Below, piece after piece: positions 48,481 to 59,322 of a stretch of DNA of 64,000 nucleotides. Every line of letters starts with the position of its first letter. Position 1 is the stretch's first letter. Source of the DNA: Pycnococcus provasolii (Eukaryota; Chlorophyta; Pseudoscourfieldiophyceae; Pseudoscourfieldiales); contig CP150567.1 of the NCBI GenBank assembly GCA_049487715.1, positions 248,001 to 312,000 of the forward strand, given 5' to 3'. The notes below the pieces were generated by a model that had not been told where the DNA came from, searched no databases, and worked only from the letters and a program-made list of their open reading frames with translations. A program made the translations under genes and the position numbers.

Positions 48481-50044
48481 ATGATGCCGCCTTGGTTTGG
48501 GTTGCCTTCTTCTGGGTCTGCAAAGGTTCCACAGAGTCAGAGAAGACATCTGGCTCCTGTGGCTTATCCTTGGCATGGGACGAGGAGGAGGTCTTATGCT
48601 CGAATTCGTTCCATCATCACAGTTCCATCACCATCAGCAGCATCAGCAGCCAAACACTGTAGTAGTAATACGAATACGAATCATACGAATCCTACGAATC
48701 GGCTAGTAGCGTGCAGGGCATCATCCACCGAAAAGTCGTCGGAAACTAGCTCAGGATCATCATCAACACGAGGATCCAACACGCCACCGCAAGAAAAACA
48801 ACAACAACAACAACAACCAGAGTCAGCCCAAGTCGCCGTTCGACGGACTCGCAAACAGCGCGCGATCGCTCATCACGAACGTCACCAAGAGCGCCGTGCC
48901 CGGCGACGCCTCGAAAAAACAAGAAAAGGCGGCAATGGCGCAGGCGGCTCAGGAGGCGCAGGCAAGAGCACGCGCCGCAGCCGCAGCTGCTGCAGCAGCC
49001 TCCAAGACAACGGACAACGGCGCGTCGTCAACGGACATCGCACAGTCGCCCACACTGCCGCCGAACCTCCCACCCGCCACCGTGCCCAGAGGGTCGCGAG
49101 AAATGACCACCATGGAACTGCAGAAGGACGTGCGCGTGCTTCGAGCGGCTTTGCAGGTGAGCCGCAGCGACCTGAAACAGCAGAACGCCAGGCTACAAAC
49201 TGCGAAGGAGGAACTGAGCATGGAGAGGCGCAAGGCTGCGCAGCTCAAGGCTTCGCTGCTGGAGAGCGAGACGGAGGTGACGGACCTGCGCGCCCAGCTC
49301 GCGGAGTCACGCACGTTCCTCCAAAGCAAGGACAGGCAGCTCGAGGAGGCGTACGCGGCGCTTTCGGAAGGCGCGAAGGAACGAGGGGTGCTGCGTAATG
49401 AGATTGACGCGCTCGAGGAGCAGCTAAGCACTTCCAAGAAGGAGGTCGCGGAGTGGGCGAACGAACTCATGGATCTCAAGGACATCATCGACGGCGACGA
49501 GGAGAGGCTGCTTTCGTCAGACAGCACGTCGTCAAGCAATATCGCCAAGACGGCACGCAAGGAGGCTGCGATCATGAAGGAGGAGAGGGAGACGTGGGAG
49601 AAGCTTGGGTCGCCGGCGGAGGTGTCGCCGGCGAAGGCTGTCAGCATCGAGCGAGGTGCAATGAGCGCGCTGAAGGATATGGTGGAGCTGAGCCGATCGG
49701 CGGCTGAGGAGGCGCGTCAGGACATATCCTCCAAGTTACCTGAACGAGCACCGATGAACGATGACGTGGATGCTCGCGAGGCATGGGCCGCCCTTGGGCT
49801 TGATTACGATGGCGAGCTGGATGCCCCGGTGAGCGACGAGGAGGAGAGGGCTCAGGCACTGGAAGCACTGGGATCGGAGCTAGATGGCAAGCTCGAGGTC
49901 CCGCTCACTGCCGATGAGGATGACGAAGGCGAAGACGACATTGGTGGCGATACCAACGGTGCGGATAAGCGCCAGGAGCTCCTCGATCTTATGTCAGCTA
50001 TAGAGAGCTTGGAGAATGGCGACAAGTCGTCAGACAAAGAATAA
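48481..50044 (+). CDS. plastid-targeted-looking coiled-coil protein, 5' part uncertain
   Basis: From 48896 to 50044 the frame is clear: an Ala-rich helix, then a long coiled coil (MELQKDVRVLRAALQVSRSD ... RAQLAESRTFLQSKDRQLEE), an Asp-rich linker and a Ser/Asp end. No family is recognised. The ATG at 48481 opens a different frame that reads like a transit peptide (MMPPWFGLPSSGSAKVPQSQ ... LVACRASSTEK) and runs into polyglutamine. To join them, the frame must slip by one base near 48780-48830. Either a 58-nt GT-AG intron (48659-48716, phase-compatible) or a one-base indel in the (CAA)n or A5 tract would do this. The exact N-terminus is therefore unresolved. Confidence 0.6.
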
Positions 50045-50247
50045 AATCCAAGCAGTACGCAAGATCACACATCATCCCTCTTCGTGCACCATACTTGCAA
50101 ATCAGCAAAAACAACAACAACATACAACAACATACAACATACAACAACAAAATGCGCCGTGGCTGGACGGCTTGAACAAGAGGGAAGAGGGGGTGTGTAG
50201 CAGCTGCATCTGTTTTTTTTTCGTTTTATTTGTTTTTTGTTTCTGTT

Positions 50248-50991
50248 TTAACAATAGCCTCGTCTTGATAGTTCGTCGAGGCCTAGAAATGCAGTCTGCA
50301 CGCTTGGCGCGAGCATGTCGCCGCTTTTCACCAAACGTCTCAGTTCGTCGAGCGTCACCTGGCAAACGCGCATACGCACATCCTCCTCTTTATCTCTGGG
50401 AGGAGGATTCGCGTCAACATCTGCGCCCACGCATAGGAACGGATAAAATCGGTTGCGGCACCACTTGCTTTCGACCATACCAGGGTGCGCGTTAACATCA
50501 ACGAGGCACGTGAGCTCACCGCCGGTTAAGCGCGCCTCTTCCGCGAGTTCAGCGCGCGCAGTGTCGACGATGGTATCGTGCTTACTGGCATCAAATCCTC
50601 CCGTGGGAAAGCCTACACATATTGCGTTGAGTCCCTGCGCATACTCCCACACAACTGTAGTCGTCACACGAGGTTGACCCTGACCGTTATCGCTTATGGA
50701 GACAGGCATCACGCACGCAAATTTGAAGGAGTTGCGAGGGTGGCCAACAACGTCGAACGAAAACTGCTGAACTGCACTAGCAGATGACTCCCCCAAACCT
50801 GAACCTGAACCTGAACCAGAACCAGAACCCCCTGAAGGTGAAGCCAAAGAAGATGATGATGAAGGAGCGAACTCAACACACGTGTCGTACACAGTCAGAA
50901 AACGACTATATGCCTTAACGGATGAGAGGACGCGAACGCCATCGTCCGACGTCGACGACGACGACACAGTTCTTCCACGGAAGAACTCCAT
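50248..50991 (-). CDS. Nudix hydrolase, ADP-ribose-pyrophosphatase-like
   Basis: This is a 247-residue protein. After a Gly/Ser linker, VTTTVVWEYAQGLNAICVGF leads into a Nudix region (PTGGFDASKHDTIVDTARAE then LAEEARLTGG). VDVNAHPGMVESKWCRNRFY and RVCQVTLDELRRLV resemble ADP-ribose and sugar-nucleotide pyrophosphatases. The ELAEEA core keeps the metal-binding Glu pair, but the Arg before it and the Gly after it do not match the consensus. The substrate is unknown. The gene converges on the coiled-coil gene across 200 bp. CCCTAA units lie about 175 bp before its start. Confidence 0.78.
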   Translation of the reverse strand: MEFFRGRTVSSSSTSDDGVRVLSSVKAYSRFLTVYDTCVEFAPSSSSSLASPSGGSGSGSGSGSGLGESSASAVQQFSFDVVGHPRNSFKFACVMPVSISDNGQGQPRVTTTVVWEYAQGLNAICVGFPTGGFDASKHDTIVDTARAELAEEARLTGGELTCLVDVNAHPGMVESKWCRNRFYPFLCVGADVDANPPPRDKEEDVRMRVCQVTLDELRRLVKSGDMLAPSVQTAFLGLDELSRRGYC

Positions 50992-51602
50992 GGAATGGAG
51001 AACTTCTCCTTCTCGAGAAACCCCGAACTGCCCTTGGAGGCCAGCAACAGCACAGGAGTTGGGGGGGGGGGGGGGCGGAAACCGTTACCTACATTAGGGA
51101 CTTCCTGGGTATTGTTACCTGGACCCGGGTAGGGCTTTCTCGAGGAATACCACAAAAAGCGACACCCGAACCCGAACCCTAACCCTAACCACTACCCTAA
51201 CCCGAACAAAAACAAAAACAAAGGTCACAAGGTTCAATTACTTGAATGAAATAATATCAACTATCTACTGCGTGGATGATTTGTGTGTGTGTGCGTGTGC
51301 GTGTGGGAGTTACGCGTCAGTCAGTCCAGGTAGGTGGCTTTTCTTTAGATAGATATATTCGCGTCAGCCGCTGGTGGTTCTTCTTTAGATAGATAAATTG
51401 TGACGATCTCCACACATAGAATGCCAAGTTTTTGTACACGTTTGGCCATTCGGTCCGCCCGTCACTGCAAAACTTTCATCATCAGAAGAATCCAAAACCA
51501 ATCAATACTCAAAATCAATATCAATATCAATATCAACAAGAAAAACGTACCGGCTGGAATTGCTGTATGGGCGATCCCATACAGACAGCCTAGGGGCACT
51601 AG
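50992..51602. other. intergenic region with G-tract, CCCTAA units and short repeats
   Basis: It holds a run of 15 G (51061-51075), telomere-like units at 51165-51206, two copies of TTCTTTAGATAGATA (about 51340-51355 and 51379-51394) and AATATC repeats near 51512-51536. No gene is seen. Confidence 0.6.
51165..51206. repeat. telomere-like CCCTAA array
   Basis: CCCGAACCCGAACCCTAACCC and variants lie upstream of the second Nudix gene. Confidence 0.92.
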
Positions 51603-52634
51603 CTAGGGGCGACGGCGGCCTGTAGCACCGTCGATGTCACCGAGCTCCATGTTGCGAACTTCATCACCCGGCAGGCCATGCGTCTTCGGCACGAGGTCAC
51701 CGGCTGCCGCGTGTTCCCACCATGGCGCAAGCAGACGATCGGCAATGAGCCGAAACCACGGTGAGATCTTCAGGCCATTCGCGTCGCCATCTTCGCAGGC
51801 ATCCGCTTCCGCCAGCAGCTCTCTCAGCTCGTCCAGCGTGACGTTGCGAACAGCCTCAACCTCCTCTGGATTGGGACGAAGCGGGACCTCGCCACCTGAC
51901 GCGTCCCCGCCGCCAAGAGCGTTTGCTCCCATGGCGCCACCTCGCGGCTTGCACAAGAAGAGGTAGTCCACCTCATGTTCTCCCCACGTGTCGTCAGATG
52001 GAGCGCGGTAGTAGATGCGCCCAAGAAAAGCGAAGCTGCTGACAGGCACGTCTTCCGGCGCTATGCCAAGTTCGTGCTCAAGCTTTCTGCGTGCCGCGCG
52101 TATGCATCCCAGCACCGTGCTTCCCACCTTCTCGTCGCCTGGCAGGCGCCAGCGCTTCGCCGCCTCCATCTCGTCGTCACCGTCGACTCGTGCGCCGCTC
52201 ACCTCGTCAGGAATCTGCCCGTGCAGCGGATGAGAGCAGCACGTATTTGTCCAAGCGAGCGGGAACGTCACCTTGGACGACGCTCTCTGCTGCAGGACGA
52301 GTTTGTTATCGGTTGTGAGCAGGAAGACGGAGAAGGCGCGGTGCGGCTGCTTGCTGAACGAGTCGTGCGTGAGCGTGTGACTGTTGTACTTGTTGTCGTG
52401 TCCGACGAGTTTGTCGTTCGTGTCGACGAGTATGCACTCGTCCTTGTGCATGAGGTCGAGCTGCGACAGTCCTTCTGCGGACCACGTTTTCAGCGAACGC
52501 ACGACGTTGTTGCTCCCCGAGGTTTGTTGCAAGAAACCGGGCGGGTTCCCACCACCGGGCGTTATTCCTGCCGCCGCTGGTGCTGCTGGCGATGGTGGTG
52601 ACGACATCCCTTCCCCAGGAATCCCTGAAGCCAT
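51603..52634 (-). CDS. IDI: isopentenyl-diphosphate delta-isomerase (type I)
   Basis: This is a 343-residue protein. Family blocks appear in order: LDLMHKDECILVDTNDKLVG, HRAFSVFLLTTDNKLVLQQR, FPLAWTNTCCSHPLHG (catalytic Cys, about residue 130), RKLEHELGI, YRAPSDDTWGEHEVDYLFLC (catalytic Glu, about 216) and ISPWFRLIADRLL. It interconverts isopentenyl and dimethylallyl diphosphate for isoprenoid synthesis. About 25 residues (VSGARVDGDDEMEAAKRWRL) are inserted after the catalytic Cys. The Pro/Gly-rich first 60 residues may be a targeting or linker region. The ATG at 52634 is preferred; the frame is open further upstream. Confidence 0.95.
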   Translation of the reverse strand: MASGIPGEGMSSPPSPAAPAAAGITPGGGNPPGFLQQTSGSNNVVRSLKTWSAEGLSQLDLMHKDECILVDTNDKLVGHDNKYNSHTLTHDSFSKQPHRAFSVFLLTTDNKLVLQQRASSKVTFPLAWTNTCCSHPLHGQIPDEVSGARVDGDDEMEAAKRWRLPGDEKVGSTVLGCIRAARRKLEHELGIAPEDVPVSSFAFLGRIYYRAPSDDTWGEHEVDYLFLCKPRGGAMGANALGGGDASGGEVPLRPNPEEVEAVRNVTLDELRELLAEADACEDGDANGLKISPWFRLIADRLLAPWWEHAAAGDLVPKTHGLPGDEVRNMELGDIDGATGRRRP

Positions 52635-54426
52635 AATCGAAGACGAAGACGAAGACACCAGGAAACGGCTAGCCAATGAGCTGCTCCGATTTGACCAACG
52701 CTGATGCTGATGAGTCCTAGGTGGTAACCTGAACGAACGAAACCAAGAACCTACTGAACGAACCAAACCGAACCTGAATGACCTACCTGAACCTGCAAGA
52801 CTACTACGGTTGGTGAAGTATACCTTATGAAAGGTGCCACCACCGCGCATCCAAGGTATCCTGATGAAGATCGATCACAGGCGCGCAAGCCAACCGCCGC
52901 TCTGATCGACAAACTTCCGGAAGCGCCGGGGGAGGCGGAAAGAACAGGCGGATAGGGTTTTCACAGGGGCGCGGCACCGGTCCCTGTTAGGTGTTGGGGA
53001 GAACGCTTTGATTTTACCCCCCCCCCCCCCCCCCCGGGATACCTCTTCCCTCACTCACTCGTACGGGGATCCCCCTCTTGAACGGCCCTCTCCGCATTCC
53101 AGGGGAGATCCCCTCTTGACCGGATGTCGTAGTAGGTAGTTTGGAGTCGTGCAACTGAGTCTAACTGAGTCGCTACTGAGTCGTGCACAAGTCAAGTGAC
53201 ACCTTATCAAAACCGGAGAATCAACCGAGTGCGTGCGGTCGAGACTCAAGAGTTGGCATGTCACGTGATTCACGTGATCATCAGCAATGAAGATCTAAGA
53301 AAATTCTAGAAAATTATGTTCAAAACAGAGGGGAAAAGAATTGACTGCCCAAATCCCGTGTATACAACCAAAACAGATATGGGATTTTTTTCCGGAGAAT
53401 GATACAAGCCAAAAAGTAGGAGAAGAAACCTCTGGGACTCAAACTGTCTGAGGGAAAATCAGATATGAAACGTGAGGAAAAAAACTCTCAAAAAACCAGA
53501 AAGACGCAAAAAGACGGAAAAATTGGAAAAATTGGAAAAATTGGAAGTTTTTGACAGTTTCAGAAGACAAAAACATGCGGCAAGGGAACAGGCGCAAGTG
53601 CGAAACAAAATGTCGACAAGTGCGTCGAATCGGTCGAAATTCAGACAACGCGTTTCCGAAATTCCTCGCTCGCATGTGCACGTTTGGCGGCACGTTTGTG
53701 CACGTTTGGAGGCTTGTCGGAGGGTGTCCGTACCGATATGCGACTTGTGAGACGCTTTTGGTCCCTTGGGGAAGGTATAGGGACGCAGCAAAACCATCGG
53801 CCGCATAAGAGTGCCCAAAAAGGCCGGTTTGCGAGGTTGAAGATGCTGCGAGAAGGCCTTGAAGGACGAGAGGTGTCCCGCAAAGGGGAGGGGAGGGCAG
53901 GCCGGCGACGCGTAGAAAACTGGAGTGCTTTTCCGTGGCACGCCATTCCTTGTTTTCCATCACACGTCCTGCCTCAGTGTCATCTTGTGTGTCTCTTGTG
54001 TTGGTTTTACCGTAGTAGCACTATCTATACTTCGGAGACACTTTTAAGGGCTTTATCACGGCGACGCATAAGCTTATCTTGTATAAGTTAGTTAAGGCTC
54101 GGCTCGTTATCGTTAAGCTTGCTTAAGGGGTTGTCTCGCTCCTTTTTTTCTTTCAAAAAAATAAAAAGGCTCCTGTGAAGCTTTCAACCTTCGGCTTTGT
54201 CTTTTAAGGCTTACCTTGCGTGCGTGTTCACCTGCTCGTGCTCCTTGAAAGAGTGAGTGCTGCCTCTTTCAGAGTGCTCCCAAAAAACAAAAAACAAAGT
54301 GGAGTTTTTCAAGTTGTGTCAGGCAAGATAGGCACACGCTGTTAAGTCAGATAACCAGCGCAAAAAAACTGAACTTCCCCTTTTTTTCCTGAAGCTTCAG
54401 CAAAAAAATAAAATAGTAGTAATACG
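52635..54426. other. 1.8-kb gene-free region
   Basis: A run of 19 C (53017-53035) is followed by GGGAT. ATTGGAAAA repeats lie at about 53520-53545 and CACGTTTG words near 53680-53710. Around 53980-54300 the DNA is T-rich with CTTAAGG and AAGGCTT words. The minus-strand frames at 53440-53960 have no recognisable protein. Confidence 0.5.
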
Positions 54427-55044
54427 ATGGTTGCACCGCTCAACGAGGAGTTTGCGGCCACGAAAGACGACGTGGGCATCGCGATGATCAAGCTCCTTAT
54501 CAGGCAAAGGTGGTGCTTAAGCTCGTCGACGAAGGTGGAGCTCACCCGCGATGGCAAAACCACGGAGTGGTTTTGCATACCCGAGGCATGGAACCTGCTA
54601 AACACAGGTCACGCGAAGCTCATCTCGCTCCCCCTCGACTGCAACAAGATCGACGACCAAGGTGCCCAAAAGCTCGCCGCATGTCTCAAGAAGAAGAACG
54701 GTGCGCTGAAGAGGCTCATTCTCGACGGCAACCTCATCGGAGACGAGGGCGCCTGTGCACTCGCCGCTGCAATTAAGAAGGGGCGTTGCGCGCTCAAGGC
54801 ACTCGACCTAGACGGCAACCAAGTTGGTGACGACGGTGCCAAGGCGCTGGCGGAGGCTCTGAGTAGCCCGAAAGTTGCGCTCGAACAGTTATATCTCGGC
54901 AACAACTGCATCGGCGACGATGGCGCGGTCGCCTTCGCCAAAGCTCTGCAGACTGGCAAGTGCGGCCACCTCAAGAATCTGGAGCTGTGCGGCAACCGCG
55001 TCGGCGACCACGGCGCGAAGGTGCTCGCGCAGGTGGCGTATTAA
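54427..55044 (+). CDS. leucine-rich-repeat protein (ribonuclease-inhibitor type)
   Basis: This is a 205-residue protein. Four to five 28-30-residue repeats of the RI/NLRC type follow one another: LISLPLDCNKIDDQGAQKLA, LKRLILDGNLIGDEGACALA, LKALDLDGNQVGDDGAKALA, LEQLYLGNNCIGDDGAVAFA and LKNLELCGNRVGDHGAKVLA. The N-terminal 60 residues form a helical cap. It is a protein-binding scaffold with no enzymatic domain and the partner is unknown. Confidence 0.85.
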   Translation: MVAPLNEEFAATKDDVGIAMIKLLIRQRWCLSSSTKVELTRDGKTTEWFCIPEAWNLLNTGHAKLISLPLDCNKIDDQGAQKLAACLKKKNGALKRLILDGNLIGDEGACALAAAIKKGRCALKALDLDGNQVGDDGAKALAEALSSPKVALEQLYLGNNCIGDDGAVAFAKALQTGKCGHLKNLELCGNRVGDHGAKVLAQVAY

Positions 55045-55357
55045 CTCACATAACCAATCACCCATGCTCACAACAAGCTGTATTTTTCACTTCTAAGTCA
55101 ACCCATTAATTCTAACTACCTAATTATATGCATGCATCAAGTAGACGAGGCTTATTTCTATTTCTATTTCTACAAATGAAATAAGGGAGTTTATTTTGTA
55201 TTTATTCAAATTTAATCCAAATTCAATCCATTTTATCTTACTGGTATATATATGTATACACACACGTAAATCACCTGACATCAAGGCACTTCACTTCACG
55301 AGACACAGACAATAGACTGACAGACGCGGCGACTCGGTTGAGGTGGCGCTCAGGCAC

Positions 55358-56674
55358 TCAGTCAGGGCCGAACAAGTCCACGAAGCCTTCGCGTTTCAGG
55401 TCCTTGTACAGACGCACCTCGCCGCGGAAGGGGTGCACCTTCTCGCGTCCCTTCTTCGGACGCTCCCAGTCGTAGTAGTGAGGGCGAGAATTGCGCGAGA
55501 AGTACGTGTTGTACGCGAAACCGTACACCTTCACGGAGGCGCAGCTACGAAGCGCAAGCACGATGCCGACGAGACCGCTGCTCGGCTTTTCGCCCTTTCT
55601 CTGCACCCAGTCATGCACGTGGCAGAGAAATTCCGGGTCAGCCATGACGTATGGCCCAAGGCTCATCGACCGGTTGTACGACGCACGAACGTAGTCGCGG
55701 ATGACGTCCCAAGTGCGAACTGTGAAGATTGTGGTCTCGTCCGGGCTGCGAGACGATGGCGAGCCAGATCTACGCGGATCGCTCTTCGTGAATCGCGCGT
55801 CGACGGTGTTGACGATGCGAAAGCTCGTGCGCCATCCGACGAACTGCTCGAAACCTTCTGTCACCGCGTTGTTGAAGCGAATCACAACCTCAGCTGCATC
55901 GATGTCTGGCCCATATTGCGTCTCGAGAAGACTCCCAGAGTTCCCAACCACGGCGCACGTCTTGAAGACGTGCGGGCGGCCAGCCGCGTCCAGATTCGGC
56001 GCGCCTGATCTTCTCATCATTCGCTCGTCGAGAGCAAACGGATCGCCGTGAGGGAGCACGTCGCTGAGGTGCGTCACCTGGCGCAGCTCGCCGTATCGCT
56101 TAAACTTTACGACGTGCGTTCCTCCGCACGTGAACCACTCGCGACTTCGGAGTGCACGCCGCGTCAAGACAATTGGCACCGTCGCATTCAGGAGCTCGGT
56201 TGCGAACTGGTTGAAAGGCTTTGGCTTTGGGCGAAATTCGTCCAACTCGCCGTCCTCGCCCTCACCATCGCCGTCTGCGTCGCGGCCGTCGTTGTCACCG
56301 TCGATGTCGCCACCCTCGCCGTCAACCTCGCCACCCTCGCCATCGGAGAAGCGTGTGATACCGCCTTCCGTCGACGACTCGTCGTCTGAGCCTCTTTCGT
56401 CGTCTTCCCTGCTCGTTACCGCTCTATCGTCGAAGCTCGTGGCTTGACTGGCACCGAGTCCTAGACGGTTTCGTATTCTTCCCATGCGCGCCCTGATGTG
56501 CCCCGGGTGCCGCGTCTCCAGGTCTTGCACGCGTGTGAGCAGAGTGAACAGGCTTGTGGTGAAACATAGCGCGAATACAACGTATGCCACCAATCTGTCG
56601 TCGTTGTCGTCGTCGTCGTCGTTTGTTGTTGTTGTGTGTGGGTTTAACTTTGCCGTGAGTACCTTGCAGCTCAC
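55358..56674 (-). CDS. GT29 sialyltransferase-like glycosyltransferase
   Basis: This 438-residue type II membrane protein has one hydrophobic anchor at about 28-46 and an acidic Asp/Gly/Glu stem (about 90-146). The catalytic domain shows the GT29 sialylmotifs. L is CAVVGNSGSLLETQYGPDID ... VVIRFNNAVTEGF (240-287), S is SSGLVGIVLALRSC (about 365-378), III is HYYD (399-402) and VS is HPFRGE (414-419, with the catalytic His). Animal members transfer sialic acid from CMP-sialic acid in the Golgi. Plants and green algae also have GT29 members that probably use related acidic sugars, so the donor is not certain. Confidence 0.9.
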   Translation of the reverse strand: MSCKVLTAKLNPHTTTTNDDDDDNDDRLVAYVVFALCFTTSLFTLLTRVQDLETRHPGHIRARMGRIRNRLGLGASQATSFDDRAVTSREDDERGSDDESSTEGGITRFSDGEGGEVDGEGGDIDGDNDGRDADGDGEGEDGELDEFRPKPKPFNQFATELLNATVPIVLTRRALRSREWFTCGGTHVVKFKRYGELRQVTHLSDVLPHGDPFALDERMMRRSGAPNLDAAGRPHVFKTCAVVGNSGSLLETQYGPDIDAAEVVIRFNNAVTEGFEQFVGWRTSFRIVNTVDARFTKSDPRRSGSPSSRSPDETTIFTVRTWDVIRDYVRASYNRSMSLGPYVMADPEFLCHVHDWVQRKGEKPSSGLVGIVLALRSCASVKVYGFAYNTYFSRNSRPHYYDWERPKKGREKVHPFRGEVRLYKDLKREGFVDLFGPD

Positions 56675-58041
56675 CCACCGTCCCTCAACATCCAGTTGTC
56701 ATCTCAAACAACACAACGCACCTCGGCAACGACATATGTGAAAGCTCTCTCTGTCTCTCTCACTCTCCGAAAGCCGCTGTGAGACTTCCTGACACCTCTT
56801 TACGAAGAAGGCCCGCCGCAGCCTACACCTACTCCAAAGCCTTAAGCCAGAGCTCTTGGCGAGTCAGCCAGTCAGCCAGTCAGCCAGTGGCCACTCAGAC
56901 GACGACAGTTAACCCTGGAGTCAACACTGGCGGCCTGGCCTGGCTGTTGTTGACGACGACGCACGATGATCCGAGTTTTGTCAAACGTGCCAATCCTCCT
57001 CCGAGCTGCGAGCTCTCCGCAGATGTACGAAACTAACGAAAGATGGGCACGGGACGAACGAGCTGCTTACTGGAATGGGAGCGGCGGAGACTTGAGAGGA
57101 AAGGAATGATTCAAGGAAGGGATCCCAACGCACATATAGGTTGGTAGTACACATACACACGATCACGACGTGGTTGACCACCTTGCACAACGCTTGCTTG
57201 TATCGTAAAAACTTTTTACCGTGTAACCGTGCTGGCCATCAATAGATCAATTCCTCAAAATGAATCTCAATTCCAATCAAGCAATCAGCTGATCAGTCAG
57301 CGTGAACCCTTTGACTGACATGATTACCACCTTGCACACCGTAACCCTTGCACTGGCGATGCATCGCTCCACGACGAGCGCCGACCTAATAGGCCGCGAT
57401 ATGGTACGGTTAAATGACTCTGGTGACTACCTTTAAGGTGCCTTTACGAGAGTCACGGACTTGATTCGCACTTCGTTCCACACGGTCAAGCCGTAAGAAT
57501 ACTGTAAAGGTGTCGCTTTGGAAAGAACGGAGGTACGACTACCGGGTACCACCTGGCGAGTGTCTTTTTTTATTTCATTTTTTCAAAGGACAGCTGGGAC
57601 CAACCACCTTGACCACGTCGATCTTGACGATCTGAGTTGGGAATTATCAAATCAACGGCATCTCCCTCCTCGCGAGTCGCGACTTGCCACTGTCACTGAT
57701 AGGGACAGGTGCTAGAGGTACGATTAGTACAGTAAGCAGGGTTGCGGCGTTATTTCGGTGTGGTTTGGGCGCGCCGCTCTCCTGATCTCCTGGTCTCCCA
57801 TCTCTTCCACCTCGTGGGTCCATCAAGCGCTCGTACTTGAGGCTCAAGGCGTCAAGAATAATGTGGCGGAATCATACGTACACTTACCTGTAGGTTCCAT
57901 GGATTTGTGAGATTGATGTATCGTAGATTTCCAAAAATAAAATAAAAATGTGTAGTTACAAATCACAAAAGGCCAGTCGTAGGCCTGCCGCCTACGACTG
58001 GGATCGAGGCGTCTCTTGCTTGATACGTTCACGTCTGTATT
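56675..58041. other. intergenic region, no gene seen
   Basis: GTCAGCCA is repeated three to four times at about 56857-56886. The rest is unstructured. Small frames here lack any recognisable domain. Confidence 0.5.
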
Positions 58042-59322
58042 TCAAAGCACGTCCGCGACATTCACGTTGAGCGCGCACACGCCCTCCGCAAGACCGAGAG
58101 CGACGACGCTATCATCCTCGGCGAACGACATGCCATGCACGGTATCGCGCGCGTCATAAGATGCCTTAACGCGACCGGTGGACAAATCGAATATGCGGAA
58201 ACGGCGACCTCCACCGGCACCCACGTGAAGTCGGCCCGACTTCTGAGTTAGGTGACGAGCGAAAGATGCGCAGTAAACGCGACCAAGCTCTGCACGTCCA
58301 GAAGGGACAAACTCGAACGCGTGCAGCGCCTCATCGGAGGTACCGCGCACGTCGTACACCTGCAGCTGCCGACACGTTCGCCAGCTTGCGGCAAGAACGT
58401 ATGGACCGCTCACATCCACAGCGTCGCCACACACGTACGCGCCGATGGCTGTAAATGTTGGCTTGCCTGACCGCGTGTCCCAGACGCGCAGGGTGTTGTC
58501 CCAACCGGCTGACGCTATGACGTTCGCATCTTCGGGAGAAAACCGCACAGCGTTGATTCGGTTCGTGTGGCCGAACGTGAGTGCGCTCTTCTGCTTGAGC
58601 GTGCTCTCGTCGAGGAGACGCACGCACGCGTCCTCGCATCCGAGCGCAAGTTGACCTCCCGAGGCGTCGATGTCCAAGCTGTACGCCGCGGTGCCGAGGC
58701 CGGTGGACGTGGATTTGAGCCTTCGCTCGGACGTGGCGTGGTATGCGTGCAAGGACGCGTCGGAGTAGCACGCGTACACGACGTGGTTCGCGGCACCGGG
58801 AGCTGGCGGTCGATATCTGAGGTCGAGGCACGCCGCGCCATCAGTACCCGCATCCAAGCTCGGCTGTGTGAATATGCAAGTTCCTGTGTTGGAGTCGAAC
58901 GTGCGCACCGCGCCGTCGAAACATGCCGCCGTCGCGTGCGGCGCCCCATATGCGAGCCTGACGTTCGTCACGCCCTTCTGCTTTGGTAACTCCTTGTGAA
59001 ATCGGCACTTCAGCTCCACGCAGTCCGTGTCGTCTGGCTGCGTCCCCACCTCCGCCTCCGGTGCGGGCGGCGCCGCGGAAGCCGCGAGTGCGACTCGTTC
59101 CCGTTCCGACATCCCTCCTAGTTTCCCAAACCTCCACGCGTTGTCTAATGGGTTTGGTGGTTGATTGGGATCCATCAAGTCACCAGGTAGAATCACATCC
59201 TGGGATTCACCGTCAAGAGGATCACCAAGAACTCTTGATGGTGATGGTGATGCTGATGAGGAGTCGTCATCGTCGTCATCAGAGGAGGAGGAGGCGTACG
59301 TCGGCGTAGCGGTGAAGAACAT
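58042..59322 (-). CDS. WD40-repeat protein
   Basis: This is a 426-residue protein with an acidic, Ser-rich N-terminus (MFFTATPTYASSSSDDDDDD). From about residue 105 a beta-propeller of six to seven WD-type repeats follows; the clearest is HTNRINAVRFSPEDANVIAS then AGWDNTLRVWDTRSG. Other blades are divergent. It is probably a scaffold in a multi-protein complex. No specific family is recognised by eye. It is divergent from the ABC-class ATPase across a TTAGGG array. A TTACA (TGTAA on its own strand) lies about 85 bp past the stop. Confidence 0.82.
   Translation of the reverse strand: MFFTATPTYASSSSDDDDDDSSSASPSPSRVLGDPLDGESQDVILPGDLMDPNQPPNPLDNAWRFGKLGGMSERERVALAASAAPPAPEAEVGTQPDDTDCVELKCRFHKELPKQKGVTNVRLAYGAPHATAACFDGAVRTFDSNTGTCIFTQPSLDAGTDGAACLDLRYRPPAPGAANHVVYACYSDASLHAYHATSERRLKSTSTGLGTAAYSLDIDASGGQLALGCEDACVRLLDESTLKQKSALTFGHTNRINAVRFSPEDANVIASAGWDNTLRVWDTRSGKPTFTAIGAYVCGDAVDVSGPYVLAASWRTCRQLQVYDVRGTSDEALHAFEFVPSGRAELGRVYCASFARHLTQKSGRLHVGAGGGRRFRIFDLSTGRVKASYDARDTVHGMSFAEDDSVVALGLAEGVCALNVNVADVL

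Noticed and set aside
53439-53963. 174-residue minus-strand frame
   Set aside because: It ends in a Phe/Gln run from an ATTGGAAAA repeat and shows no domain.
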